64,000 nt of DNA. It comes from Amycolatopsis camponoti (GTDB lineage: Bacteria > Actinomycetota > Actinomycetes > Mycobacteriales > Pseudonocardiaceae). This document shows, in pieces, positions 16,358-25,244 of this stretch (position 1 is its first letter; each line of letters opens with the position of its first letter). Made by a program: the position numbers and the translations under genes. The notes under the pieces are model-generated. The model ran no database searches. It saw nothing but the letters and a program-made list of their open reading frames with translations, and had not been told where the DNA came from. Location: the NCBI RefSeq assembly GCF_902497555.1, contig NZ_CABVGP010000001.1, forward strand, positions 2,150,501 through 2,214,500. Direction: 5' to 3'.

Positions 16358-17233
16358 ATGCACATCACGGTGGCGGGGGCCGGGATCATCGGCCTGAGCT
16401 GCGCGTACCGGCTGGCCGGTGCGGGACACGACGTCACGGTCGTCGCGGCGGCCCCGCCGGGGGAGACGACGTCTGCGGTCGCGGGCGGGGTGCTGTACCC
16501 GCCGGTGCGCCTGCCGGACAAGCGGATCGTGCGCTGGACGGCCGAGACCCTGGCGGTGCTGCGCGAGCAGGAGGCGCCGGGCGTGCGCTTCCGCCGCGGC
16601 CACGTCCTGCTGGCGCCGGGGGAGCCCGCGCCGCAGTGGCTGCCGGCGATGATCGACCCGGTCCGCGACGGCGGCCACCTGGTGTTCACGACGGCGCTGG
16701 TCGACACGCCGGTGTACCTGGAGTGGCTCCTCGCGCAGGTGGTTTCGCTGGGCGTGCGCGTCGAGCACCGGACGTTGGCTTCGCTGTCGGGCCTGGGCCC
16801 GGTGGTCAACGCGACAGGTTCGGGCGCCGGGGTCTTGGCGGGCGACGGCTCGCTGGTCCCGATCGGCGGCCAGGTCGTGCACCTGGCCGACCCGGGCCTG
16901 ACGGAGTTCGTGGTCGACGAGACGGGCCCGGGCGCCACGTACGTGATCCCCCACGGCGGCCACGTGGTCTGCGGCGGCACGGAAGAGCCCGGCCGCGCCG
17001 GCACGGAGCCGAACCCGGTCGTGACGGCGGACATCGTGCGCCGCTGCCGCGAGCTGGTCCCGGCGTTGGCGGGGGCGGAGGTCCTGCGGTCGCTGGTGGG
17101 CCTGCGCCCGTTCCGGCCGGTGGTGCGGCTGGAGCGGAAGGGCGACGTCGTCCACTGCTACGGCCACGGCGGCTCGGGGATCACGCTGGCGTGGGGCTGC
17201 GCGGCGGACGTCGCGGCTCTGGTGGCGTCCTAG
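16358..17233 (+). CDS. FAD-dependent oxidoreductase, D-amino-acid oxidase-like
   Basis: 291 aa. N-terminal dinucleotide-binding motif GAGIIGLSCAYRLAGAGHDV and C-terminal GLRPFRPVVRLE with YGHGGSGITLAWGCA match the D-amino-acid oxidase family, where the arginine in GLRP and a C-terminal Gly-rich loop contact substrate and FAD. It is shorter than eukaryotic DAAO (about 340 aa). Likely a cytosolic D-amino-acid oxidase; substrate unknown. Its TAG overlaps the stop of the convergent DUF2252 gene in one CTAG. Confidence 0.85.
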   Translation: MHITVAGAGIIGLSCAYRLAGAGHDVTVVAAAPPGETTSAVAGGVLYPPVRLPDKRIVRWTAETLAVLREQEAPGVRFRRGHVLLAPGEPAPQWLPAMIDPVRDGGHLVFTTALVDTPVYLEWLLAQVVSLGVRVEHRTLASLSGLGPVVNATGSGAGVLAGDGSLVPIGGQVVHLADPGLTEFVVDETGPGATYVIPHGGHVVCGGTEEPGRAGTEPNPVVTADIVRRCRELVPALAGAEVLRSLVGLRPFRPVVRLERKGDVVHCYGHGGSGITLAWGCAADVAALVAS

Positions 17234-18597
17234 GTCGCCGAGAAGGCGGCGTGGTCGGCCTCGGTCAGGTCGGCGTACCGCACGGCGTACGCGCCCATCG
17301 CCTCGTCCAATTCGGAGTCTTCGGCGAAGTAGCCCGCCAGGAGCTTCGGGTGCAGCGAGCGCGTGTGGGCGCGGGCGAGCAGCGCACCGGCCAGGCGGCC
17401 GTAGTCGTCGAGGTGGTCCTTCTCCAGCTCCGACGGGTCGATGTCGCCCTTGAGGTTGCGGAACTGGCGGACGATGTACGGGACGCCGTCGATCGTGGTC
17501 CAGCCGAGCAGGACGTCGGTCTCGGCCTGCGCCAGCCGCGCGCCGTCGACGATCCGCTGTCCTTCGTGCTCCGCTGCCGGCAGGTCGAGGTACGGCGCGA
17601 GCGCGGGCTTCTGCGCCTGCTTCACCTGCAATACCAGGTCTTCGTCGTCGTTGCCGTGCAGCAGGGCGACGTAGCTGCGCAAGCCCACGCTGCCCGTGCC
17701 GACGACGCGGAAGGCGACGTCGGCGATCCGGTACCGCGCGATCAGCGTCCGCCGCGACTCGCGCAGGGTGTCCACATAGGACACCAGCCCGGCGGCGACG
17801 GCTTCGGCGGTCCGCTCGTCGACGTGCGTGAGCACCGGCGGGTCCTCGACGAACCGGTGGCGCGCCAGGCCGGTCTCGTGGTCGTCGACGCGCTCGGTCC
17901 ACTTCGCGGCGACCTTCGCGCTGTCGTTCTTGCGGGCCTTCTCGGCGGCGTCGGCGAAGTCGTCGATCAGCTCGTCCGCGCGGGCCTTGGACAGCACCGA
18001 GGAGTCCGGCAGGGCGTTCCAGCTGCGCAGGAACGGCAGGTCGGCGAGCGCGCGGATGGTGCGGCGGTAGGACTTCACGGCGTCTTCGGCGGCCTCGCGG
18101 CAGCCGGACTCGCCGATGCCGCCCTCGCGGCCGGCGAGCACGAGGCCGGCCGCGAGCCGCTTGAGGTCCCATTCCCAGGGGCCCGGGACGGTCTCGTCGA
18201 AGTCGTTGATGTCCATCACGATCTTGCCTTCGGGGGTGCCGTAGAGCCCGAAGTTGGCGGCGTGGGCGTCGCCGCAGAGCTGAGCGGTGAGCCCGGAGTC
18301 CGGTGTGCCCGCGAGGTCGGCGCCCATCAGCCCGGCGGCGCCGCGGAAGAAGGTGAACGGCGAGGCCAGCATGCGCTCGCGGCGGAGTTCGACCAGTTCG
18401 GGGAGGCGTCCGGCGTTGCTGGCGTCGAAGTACTGCTTCGCGCTCGGCCGGTCCTTCGCGGCGGCTTCGTGGTCGTGCGCGCTCGCGGGCGTCTTCTCGC
18501 GGAGCCGCTTCCCTTGCTCGTAGAGTTCGGCCGGCGTCACGCTTTCGGTGCCGACGAGCGGCCGCTCCACCCATTCCCCTGATCCCATACCGGGCAC
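17230..18597 (-). CDS. DUF2252 domain-containing protein
   Basis: 455 aa. Recognised by ASPFTFFRGAAGLMGADLAG, the kinase-like segment CGDAHAANFGLYGTPEGKIV, DINDFDETVPGPWEWDLKRL and RVVGTGSVGLRSYVALLHG. The GDAHxxNFG and DxNDFD motifs resemble the catalytic and metal-binding loops of aminoglycoside-phosphotransferase-like kinases, so a small-molecule kinase activity is possible. Full-length for the family. Start ATG 18597; a shorter start 9 bp in is also possible. Confidence 0.88.
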   Translation of the reverse strand: MPGMGSGEWVERPLVGTESVTPAELYEQGKRLREKTPASAHDHEAAAKDRPSAKQYFDASNAGRLPELVELRRERMLASPFTFFRGAAGLMGADLAGTPDSGLTAQLCGDAHAANFGLYGTPEGKIVMDINDFDETVPGPWEWDLKRLAAGLVLAGREGGIGESGCREAAEDAVKSYRRTIRALADLPFLRSWNALPDSSVLSKARADELIDDFADAAEKARKNDSAKVAAKWTERVDDHETGLARHRFVEDPPVLTHVDERTAEAVAAGLVSYVDTLRESRRTLIARYRIADVAFRVVGTGSVGLRSYVALLHGNDDEDLVLQVKQAQKPALAPYLDLPAAEHEGQRIVDGARLAQAETDVLLGWTTIDGVPYIVRQFRNLKGDIDPSELEKDHLDDYGRLAGALLARAHTRSLHPKLLAGYFAEDSELDEAMGAYAVRYADLTEADHAAFSAT

Positions 18598-19035
18598 AAC
18601 GTCCGAAGGGGACGTTCTGCTCCCGGCGTCCTCCGGCCGGGTGTGCTCCGGATGCCGCCGGGCACCAGTGCGCTCGGCCGGGGGCAGGGATGCGCCGCCG
18701 GGCCGGGGTTGCGCAAGCCGCGCCGGAAGTGTCTGCGTGGGCCGGGGTTGCGCTCGGGGCTGTTGCGGGGAGGCGGCGGAGCCGCCGGGATTGGTGCGCC
18801 GCCAGCCACGGCCGGGTCACCCGGTCGTGTCGTGCTCCGGACGCGGTGGCCGCCGGTGTGCTTGGCCGTGGGAAGACCGGGGCCGAAGTCGCGCGAGCCG
18901 CGCCGCGATACCTGCCCGGGTGGGGCGCTCCGGACTGCTGCTGGGTCACGCGAGCCGCGTCCGGGATACCTGGGGCCGGGGGTCCGCGCCTGCGGGAGGC
19001 GCCGCCGGGCCGGCGCCGGGCACGGCGCGCCGTAG
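18598..19035. other. Non-coding GC-rich stretch with imperfect repeats
   Basis: No convincing gene is seen on either strand. The 22-bp sequence at 18642-18663 recurs exactly at 19036-19057. Other repeated phrases include GGCCGGGGTTGCGC near 18703 and 18741 and two related copies of CGCGAGCCGCG...GATACCTG near 18892 and 18950. It may be a decayed tandem array or a remnant gene. Confidence 0.55.
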
Positions 19036-19042
19036 TGTGCTC

Positions 19043-19084
19043 CGGATGCCGCCGGGGCGGGAGGCTCACCCGGCGGCATCCGGT
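19043..19084 (-). terminator. Hairpin downstream of rocD
   Basis: CCGGATGCCGCCGGG (19043-19057) pairs perfectly with CCCGGCGGCATCCGG (19070-19084) around a 12-nt loop. It starts 4 bp after the rocD stop, consistent with a terminator. Confidence 0.7.
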
Positions 19085-19087
19085 GGT

Positions 19088-20320
19088 TCAGGGGCGGATG
19101 ACCTCGGCGATCGCGTCGATGCCGCGGTCCAGCTCCTCGCGGGTGATCACCAGCGGCGGCGCGACCCGCAGCGTGCGCTCGTGCGTCTCCTTGCACAGCA
19201 CGCCCCGCGTCGCCAGCGCCTCCGATGCCTCGCGGCCCGACGGCCCGCCCGGGGCGATGTCGATGCCCGCCCAGAGGCCGCGGCCGCGGACTTCGGACAG
19301 TCCCGACCCGATCAGCGAACCCAGGCGCGTCTGCAGGTGGGCGCCCAGCTCCGTGGAGCGCTGCTGGAACTCGCCGGTGGCCAGCAGGCGGACGACCGCG
19401 CGCCCGACCGCGCAGGCCAGGGGGTTGCCGCCGAACGTCGAGCCGTGCTCGCCCGGCTTCAGCACGCCCAGCACGTCGCGGCGGCCGACCACCGCGGACA
19501 CCGGCATGATGCCGCCGCCGAGGGCCTTGCCCAGCGTGTACACGTCCGCGCGGACGCCTTCGTGGTCGAGTGCCAGCACCGTGCCGGTGCGGGCCAGCCC
19601 GGACTGGATCTCGTCGGCGATCAGCAGCACGCCGTGCTCGTCGCAGGCCGCGCGGACGTCGGCGAAGTAGCCCTCCGGCGGCACGATGACGCCGGCCTCG
19701 CCCTGCACCGGCTCCAGCAGCACCGCGGCGGTGCGCGGGGTGATCGCGTCGCGCAGCGCGGCCGCGTCGCCGTACTTCACCGTGACGAAGCCTGGCGTGA
19801 ACGGGCCGAAGTCGGCGCGCGCGGTCTCGTCGGTCGAGAACGACACGATCGTGGTGGTCCGGCCGTGGAAGTTCGAGCCGGCGACGATGATTTCGGCCGT
19901 GCCGTCCGGCACGCCCTTGACCCGGTGCGCCCACTTGCGGGCGATCTTGACGGCCGACTCGACGGCCTCGGCGCCGGAGTTCATCGGCAGCACCAGCTCG
20001 GTGCCGGTCAGCTCGGCCAGCTCGCGGCAGAACAGGCCGAGCTGGTCGTGGTGGAACGCCCGCGACGTCAGCGTGACGCGGCCGAGCTGCTCGACCGCGG
20101 CGGCGATCAGGTCGGGGTGGCGGTGGCCGAAGTTCAGGGCCGAGTAGCCGGAGAGGAAGTCGAGGTAGGACCGGCCTTCGACGTCGGTGACGGAAGCGCC
20201 GGCGGCTTCGGCGATCACGACGGGCAGCGGGTGGTAGTTGTGCGTGCTCCACCGCTCGTCGAGCTCGATGAAGCTCGCGGCGGTGGGGGCGGCGGTCTCC
20301 CGGCCGGCGAACGTCGTCAT
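19088..20320 (-). CDS. rocD: Ornithine--oxo-acid transaminase
   Basis: 410 aa PLP-dependent class III aminotransferase converting ornithine to glutamate semialdehyde, which feeds into proline metabolism or PruA. Evident features: NSGAEAVESAVKIARKW, the PLP-phosphate and DEIQSGLARTG aspartate motif, and the Schiff-base lysine in YTLGKALGGGIMP. HNYHPLPVV at the N-terminus is diagnostic of ornithine aminotransferase. Monocistronic, divergent from the ArsR gene. Confidence 0.92.
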   Translation of the reverse strand: MTTFAGRETAAPTAASFIELDERWSTHNYHPLPVVIAEAAGASVTDVEGRSYLDFLSGYSALNFGHRHPDLIAAAVEQLGRVTLTSRAFHHDQLGLFCRELAELTGTELVLPMNSGAEAVESAVKIARKWAHRVKGVPDGTAEIIVAGSNFHGRTTTIVSFSTDETARADFGPFTPGFVTVKYGDAAALRDAITPRTAAVLLEPVQGEAGVIVPPEGYFADVRAACDEHGVLLIADEIQSGLARTGTVLALDHEGVRADVYTLGKALGGGIMPVSAVVGRRDVLGVLKPGEHGSTFGGNPLACAVGRAVVRLLATGEFQQRSTELGAHLQTRLGSLIGSGLSEVRGRGLWAGIDIAPGGPSGREASEALATRGVLCKETHERTLRVAPPLVITREELDRGIDAIAEVIRP

Positions 20321-20428
20321 GTGTTCAGGTTAGAGGCAGAACACGCAGAGTTCAGCCGGGAATCATTGCTTTCACCCGTTGTTCGTTGCGCAATCCGCCC
20401 GTCACACCCACGAAACACTGCGTGCCGG

Positions 20429-20457
20429 TTGACGAGCACGTCGGTAAGTCGTAACTT
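20429..20457 (+). promoter_or_regulatory. Predicted sigma-70-type promoter of the arsR-SRPBCC operon
   Basis: TTGACG (20429-20434), 17-bp spacer and TAACTT (20452-20457). Transcription would start about 20464-20465, at the GTG start codon itself, which suggests a leaderless mRNA. Confidence 0.6.
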
Positions 20458-20461
20458 ACCG
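20442..20461. promoter_or_regulatory. ArsR-type operator, 20-bp palindrome
   Basis: CGGTAAGT and ACTTACCG are perfect 8-bp arms around CGTA. It overlaps the predicted -10 box and ends 3 bp before the start codon, so ArsR binding would block RNA polymerase. Confidence 0.7.
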
Positions 20462-20464
20462 TTC

Positions 20465-20794
20465 GTGGCGACTTACGGAAGCGACCAGCTGGCCGCGCTG
20501 GCCGACCCGTCGCGGCGCGCGATCGTCGAAGCGCTCCGCGCCGGGCCCCGCGCGGTCGGCGAGCTGGCCGCGGACCTGCCGATCAGCCGCCCGGCCGTCT
20601 CCCAGCACCTCAAGGTGCTCAAGGAAGCCGGCCTGGTCGCGGACCGGGCCGAGGGCACGAAGCGGCTCTACCGCCTCGAGCCCGACGGCATCGCCGCGGT
20701 GCGCGCCTACCTCGACCGGATGTGGTCGGACGCGCTGCGCTCGTTCGCCGAGTACGCCGAATCCACCGAATCCCCCGAAGAGGAGCAGTCATGA
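20465..20794 (+). CDS. ArsR/SmtB family winged-helix repressor
   Basis: 109 aa with the winged HTH LPISRPAVSQHLKVLKEAGL followed by the wing VADRAEGTKRLYRL. No metal-binding ELCVC-type cysteines are present, so it is of the non-metal type that often controls SRPBCC/AHSA1 genes. It is coupled to the next gene by ATGA. GTG 20465 is the first start after a 20-bp palindromic operator; no ribosome-binding site is present, in keeping with leaderless translation. Confidence 0.88.
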   Translation: MATYGSDQLAALADPSRRAIVEALRAGPRAVGELAADLPISRPAVSQHLKVLKEAGLVADRAEGTKRLYRLEPDGIAAVRAYLDRMWSDALRSFAEYAESTESPEEEQS

Positions 20795-21258
20795 CCCTGG
20801 AGCCGATCCGCAAGACGATCACCGTCGCCTGCTCGCGCGAGCACGCGTTCAAGACCTACACCGAGGCCTTCGACAGCTGGTGGCCGCGCGAGCACCACCT
20901 GGGCGAAGCCGACCTCGCCGAGGCCGTCATCGAGCCGAAGCCGGGCGGACGCTGGTACGAGAAGACCGTGGACGGCGCCGAGTGCCAGTGGGGCGAGGTG
21001 CTCGTCTGGGAGCCACCCGCCCGGGTGGTCCTGTCGTGGCGGATCGACGGCGACTGGAAGGTGGACCCTGATCCCGCGCACGCCAGCGAGATCGACGTCC
21101 GGTTCATCGAGGAAGGACCCCGCAGCACGCGCGTCGAGCTGGAGCACCGGAACTTCGAGCGGCACGGGGAAACCGCGGAGAAGGTCCGCGACGGCGTCTC
21201 CAGCGACGGCGGACACGGCGGGCTGCTGAAATTGTTCGCCGAGAAAGCCGCCGCTTGA
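20791..21258 (+). CDS. SRPBCC family (AHSA1-like) protein
   Basis: 155 aa. START/Bet v1-like fold with FKTYTEAFDSWWPREHHLGE, the conserved EPKPGGRWYEKTVDG and WGEVLVWEPPARVVLSWRID. Members are ligand-binding or activator proteins, and this pairing with an ArsR gene is common. No enzymatic residues can be named. Start at ATG 20791 overlaps the ArsR stop. Confidence 0.88.
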   Translation: MTLEPIRKTITVACSREHAFKTYTEAFDSWWPREHHLGEADLAEAVIEPKPGGRWYEKTVDGAECQWGEVLVWEPPARVVLSWRIDGDWKVDPDPAHASEIDVRFIEEGPRSTRVELEHRNFERHGETAEKVRDGVSSDGGHGGLLKLFAEKAAA

Positions 21259-21275
21259 GCGGGTAGCTTCGCGGG

Positions 21276-22127
21276 ATGGCGAAGAAGGACGAAGGAAGCC
21301 GGGTCCGGGACGCGCTGCGCGTCGGCGCGGAGCTGCCGGACCCGGGCTCCACCCCGGTGGGGCCCGGCAAGAAGGCCAAGGCGCTCGCCAAGTTCGAAGG
21401 CGCCGGCGAGCTGCTGTCCGGGCTGCAGGAGGCGCTCTACGCCGAGGGCGTCGGCGGCGGACGGCGCAGCGTCCTGCTCGTGCTGCAGGGCATGGACACC
21501 TCGGGCAAGGGCGGCACGGTCTCGCACGTGCTCGGCCTGGTGAACCCGATGGGCGTGCACTACGCCGCGTTCAAGAAGCCCACCGCGGCCGAGCGGCGCC
21601 ACCACTACCTGTGGCGGATCCGCAAGCAGCTGCCCACGCCCGGCCAGATCGGCGTCTTCGACCGCTCGCACTACGAGGACATCCTGGTCCCGCGCGTGAC
21701 CGGGCTGCTGACCGCGGCCGAGCGCCGCCGCCGCTACGGCGAGATCAACGCCTTCGAGCAGGAGCTGACGGATACGGGCACGACCGTCGTCAAGGTCTTC
21801 CTGCACATCTCGCCGGAGGAGCAGCTCAGGCGGCTGAAGGCCCGGCTGGAGACGCCCGAGAAGCGCTGGAAGTACAACCCGGGCGACCTCGAAGCCCGCT
21901 CGCACTGGCCGGCCTACCAGGAGGCCTACGCCGACATCTTCAAGAAGACGTCGACCGCCCACGCCCCCTGGTACGTCGTGCCCGCCGACCACAAGTGGTA
22001 CCGGAACTGGGCGGTCGCCGAACTGTTGAGCGAGACCCTCACGGAGCTGAAGCCGGAGTTCCCGGAGCCGGACTACGACGTCGCCGAAGAGCTGGCGAAG
22101 CTGAAGGGTGTTGGCGTCCCGTCGTGA
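21276..22127 (+). CDS. Polyphosphate kinase 2 family protein
   Basis: 283 aa, cytosolic single-domain PPK2. Walker A variant VLQGMDTSGKGGTVSHV, Walker B FDRSHYEDILVPRV, and lid residues in RRRRYGEINAFEQELTDTGT. PPK2 enzymes transfer phosphate from polyphosphate to nucleoside mono- or diphosphates. The length suits class I or III; the exact substrate cannot be told. It lies 17 bp after the SRPBCC gene. Confidence 0.9.
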   Translation: MAKKDEGSRVRDALRVGAELPDPGSTPVGPGKKAKALAKFEGAGELLSGLQEALYAEGVGGGRRSVLLVLQGMDTSGKGGTVSHVLGLVNPMGVHYAAFKKPTAAERRHHYLWRIRKQLPTPGQIGVFDRSHYEDILVPRVTGLLTAAERRRRYGEINAFEQELTDTGTTVVKVFLHISPEEQLRRLKARLETPEKRWKYNPGDLEARSHWPAYQEAYADIFKKTSTAHAPWYVVPADHKWYRNWAVAELLSETLTELKPEFPEPDYDVAEELAKLKGVGVPS

Positions 22128-22147
22128 CCGTCTGAAAGAGTGCGGAC

Positions 22148-24247
22148 GTGACCGATGTCGACGACCTCCCGTTCCTCCGCAAGCAGGCCCGGACCCAGCG
22201 CTTCACCCTCGGCGCGCCCAAGGAGTTCCGGGTCGCCCCGGACGCCTCGCGCGTGCTGTTCCTGCGCGCGGAGTCGGGCACCGACCCCCGGCACAGCCTC
22301 TGGTCGGCCGATCTCGCGACCGGCGCCGAGACGAAGCTCGTCGACGCCGTCGAGCTGCTGCCCGGTGAAGAGCAGCTGCCGGCCGAGGAGCGGGCGCGCC
22401 GCGAACGCGCCCGCGAGGCCGGCGGCGGCGTCGTCCACTACAGCGTCGACGCCGGCTTCACCGTCGCCGCGTTCTCGCTCTCGGGCAAGCTCTACACCCT
22501 CGACCTCGCTTCCGGTGAGGTGACGCTGCGCGTCGACGGCTCGGTCATCGACCCGCGCCCGAACCCGGCCGGCACGCACGTCGCGTACGTGCAGGACCAG
22601 CGGCTGCACGTCCTGGAGCTGGCCACCGGCGACGACCACGTGCTCGTCGAGGAGGACGGCGAGGACATCGCGTGGGGCCTCGCCGAGTTCATCGCCGCCG
22701 AGGAGATGGACCGCACCCGCGGCTACTGGTGGGCCCCGGACGGCCGCAGCATCCTGGCCGAGCGGTCCGACCGCGGCCCGGTGCCGCGCTGGACCATCGC
22801 CGACCCGGCCAACCCGCAGAACCCCGCGAACGTCGTCGCCTACCCGGCCGCGGGCACCACGAACGCGCTCGTGTCCCTGGCCGTGCTCGGCCTGGACGGG
22901 TCCCGCGTGGACGTCGCCCCGGGCGAGTGGGAGTACCTGGCCTCGGTGCACTGGTCGGCGGGCGGCGCGCCGCTGCTGGCCGTCGAGCCGCGCGACCAGA
23001 AGCGGATGGACGTCCTCGCCCTCGACGTCACCGACGGCTCGACGTCGGTCGTGCACACCGCGTCCGACCAGCACTGGATCGACATCGTCGGCGGCGTCCC
23101 GGCGTGGACGCCCGACGGCCGCCTCGTCACCGAGGGCATGGTCGACGGCGACCACCGGCTCTGCGTCGGCGGCGAGGCCGTAACCCCGGCCGGGCTTCAG
23201 CTGCGGGCCGTGCTCGACGTCGGCGACGAGATCCTCTTCAGCGCTTCCGAGGACGACCCGACGCAGATCCACGTGTTCCGCACGGAAGGCGCGTCGATCC
23301 GTCGCCTGTCCACTGTGGACGGCGTGCACGTCGGGTCCGGCTCCGCCGCGGTCACCGTGGTGTCGTCGTGGAGCCTCGACCACAGCGGGCCGCGCGTCTC
23401 GGTGCTGCGGGACGGCGCGCCGGTGGCGTCGATCGAGTCGTCCACTGTGGACCCGGACATCGTGCCGAACCTGACCTGGCTGACGCTGGGGGAGCGCGGC
23501 CTGCGCGCGGCGCTGCTCCTGCCGCGCGGCTACGAGCCGAGCGAAGGCAAGCTGCCGGTGCTGCTCGACCCGTACGGCGGCCCGCACGCCCAGCGCGTCC
23601 TGCAGAGCCGCAACGCGTTCCTGACGTCGCAGTGGCTGGCCGACCAGGGCTTCGCGGTGCTCGTCGCGGACGGCCGGGGCACGCCCGGCCGCGGCGCGGT
23701 GTGGGAGCGCGAGATCCACGGCCGGCTCGCCGACGTCACCCTGCAGGACCAGGTGGACGCGTTGCAGGCGGCGGCAGCGTCTCATCCCGAACTGGATCTG
23801 GAGCGCGTCGCGATCCGCGGCTGGTCCTACGGCGGGTACCTGTCGGCGCTGGCCGTGCTGCGCCGGCCGGACGTCTTCCACGCGGCGGTCGCGGGTGCGC
23901 CGGTCACCGACTGGTCGCTGTACGACACGCACTACACCGAGCGGTACCTGGGCAAGCCGCAGGACGAGGTCGAGAGCTACGCGCACAACTCGCTGATCGA
24001 GAGCGCGGCGGAGCTGAGCCGGGCGCTGCTGATCGTGCACGGGCTGGCCGACGACAACGTGTTCGTCGCGCACTCGCTGAGGCTCTCGTCGGCGCTGCTG
24101 GCGAAGGGGCGGTCACACGTCTTCCTGCCGCTGGCGGGGGCCACCCACATGACACCGCAGGCCGAAGAGGTCGCGGAGAACCTGATGCGCACGCAGGTGG
24201 ACTGGCTGCTGCGCGAGCTTTCCGCCGTGGACAAGGAGAACGCATGA
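22148..24247 (+). CDS. S9 family prolyl oligopeptidase (dipeptidyl-peptidase IV-like)
   Basis: 699 aa. The N-terminal beta-propeller (about residues 1-440) is followed by a DPP4-type catalytic domain. The nucleophile elbow is RGWSYGGYLSALAVL (Ser560), the acid lies in HGLADDNVF (Asp635 or 636), and the histidine is in GATHMTP (His667). No signal peptide is visible, so it is cytosolic, probably cleaving short peptides after proline. GTG start; couples to the LLM gene by ATGA. Confidence 0.92.
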   Translation: MTDVDDLPFLRKQARTQRFTLGAPKEFRVAPDASRVLFLRAESGTDPRHSLWSADLATGAETKLVDAVELLPGEEQLPAEERARRERAREAGGGVVHYSVDAGFTVAAFSLSGKLYTLDLASGEVTLRVDGSVIDPRPNPAGTHVAYVQDQRLHVLELATGDDHVLVEEDGEDIAWGLAEFIAAEEMDRTRGYWWAPDGRSILAERSDRGPVPRWTIADPANPQNPANVVAYPAAGTTNALVSLAVLGLDGSRVDVAPGEWEYLASVHWSAGGAPLLAVEPRDQKRMDVLALDVTDGSTSVVHTASDQHWIDIVGGVPAWTPDGRLVTEGMVDGDHRLCVGGEAVTPAGLQLRAVLDVGDEILFSASEDDPTQIHVFRTEGASIRRLSTVDGVHVGSGSAAVTVVSSWSLDHSGPRVSVLRDGAPVASIESSTVDPDIVPNLTWLTLGERGLRAALLLPRGYEPSEGKLPVLLDPYGGPHAQRVLQSRNAFLTSQWLADQGFAVLVADGRGTPGRGAVWEREIHGRLADVTLQDQVDALQAAAASHPELDLERVAIRGWSYGGYLSALAVLRRPDVFHAAVAGAPVTDWSLYDTHYTERYLGKPQDEVESYAHNSLIESAAELSRALLIVHGLADDNVFVAHSLRLSSALLAKGRSHVFLPLAGATHMTPQAEEVAENLMRTQVDWLLRELSAVDKENA
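23308..23320. repeat. Copy of GTCCACTGTGGAC (S9 peptidase gene, first)
   Basis: Exact copy, read as Ser-Thr-Val-Asp. Confidence 0.85.
23440..23452. repeat. Copy of GTCCACTGTGGAC (S9 peptidase gene, second)
   Basis: Exact copy, read as Ser-Thr-Val-Asp, 132 bp after the previous one. Confidence 0.85.
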
Positions 24248-25194
24248 GTCGCTGGGGCCTCACGATCCCGCTGACCGGGGTGCCGCTGACGGCGCACCGC
24301 GAGCTGGTCGAGCAGCTGCCGGACCTGGGCTACACCGACGCGTGGACGGCGGAGACGGCGGGCACCGACGCGTTCACGCCGTTGGTCCTGGCTTCGCAGT
24401 GGGCGCCCCAGCTGCGGCTGGGCACGGCGATCGTCCCGGTGTACACGCGCGGGCCGGGCCTGCTGGCGATGCAGGCGGCGACGGTCGCGGAGCTGGCGCC
24501 GGGCCGGTTCGTCCTCGGCATCGGCGCGTCGTCGCCGGTGATCGTCACGAACTGGAACGCCGCTCCCTTCGAAGAGCCGTTCGCGCGGTCGCGGGACACC
24601 TTGCGGTTCCTGCGTTCCGCGCTGGCGGGGGAGAAGGTCAGCGAGAAGTACGAAACGTTCGCCGTCTCGAAGTTCCGGCTGGAGCGCCCGGCCGACCCGC
24701 CGCCGTCGATCATGCTGGCGGCCCTGCGCCCGGGCATGCTGAAGCTGGCGGCTCGCGAAGCGGACGGCGCGATCACGAACTGGCTGGCGGCTTCGGACGT
24801 GCCGAAGGTGCGCTCGGTGATCGGTCCGGACGTCGAGCTGGCGGCCCGGATCTTCGTGTGCCCGACCGAAGACGCGGAAGCGGCGCGTGGCTTGGGCCGC
24901 ATGCTGATCTCGAGTTACCTGACGGTCCCGGTGTACGCGGCGTTCCACGAGTGGCTGGGTCGCGGTTCGCAGTTGGCGCCCATGCACGAAGCGTGGGCCG
25001 CCGGTGACCGGCAGAAGGCGAACCAGGTGATCCCGGACTCGGTCGTCGACGAGCTGGTGATCCACGGGAGTGTCGAGTCGTGTCGCGAGCAGGTCCAGTC
25101 CTATGTGGACAACGGGCTGACGACGCCGATCATCGCGCTGCTGCCGACGGGCGGGGATCCGTTCGAGCAGGTTCGCGGCCTCGCGCCGCGCTGA
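24244..25194 (+). CDS. LLM class F420-dependent oxidoreductase
   Basis: 316 aa luciferase-like TIM barrel: GYTDAWTAETAGTDAFTPLV, RLGTAIVPVYTRGPGLLAMQ, and LGIGASSPVIVTNWN, the typical F420-binding pattern of actinobacterial LLM enzymes. It should use reduced or oxidised F420 on an unknown substrate. Translation is coupled to the S9 peptidase (ATGA overlap), implying a shared transcript. Confidence 0.88.
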   Translation: MSRWGLTIPLTGVPLTAHRELVEQLPDLGYTDAWTAETAGTDAFTPLVLASQWAPQLRLGTAIVPVYTRGPGLLAMQAATVAELAPGRFVLGIGASSPVIVTNWNAAPFEEPFARSRDTLRFLRSALAGEKVSEKYETFAVSKFRLERPADPPPSIMLAALRPGMLKLAAREADGAITNWLAASDVPKVRSVIGPDVELAARIFVCPTEDAEAARGLGRMLISSYLTVPVYAAFHEWLGRGSQLAPMHEAWAAGDRQKANQVIPDSVVDELVIHGSVESCREQVQSYVDNGLTTPIIALLPTGGDPFEQVRGLAPR

Positions 25195-25196
25195 GG

Positions 25197-25244
25197 GGTC
25201 GTGAGTGAGAAACAGGGTTAGAACACTGTTTCTCACTCACGACC
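25197..25244. repeat. Dispersed palindrome, copy 1, between convergent genes
   Basis: Perfect 19-bp arms (25197-25215 and 25226-25244) around a 10-nt loop. The 46-bp core matches 58302-58347 at 45 of 46 positions. It starts 3 bp after the LLM stop and supplies the last codon and stop (Ser-stop) of the fluoride channel gene. Confidence 0.85.
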
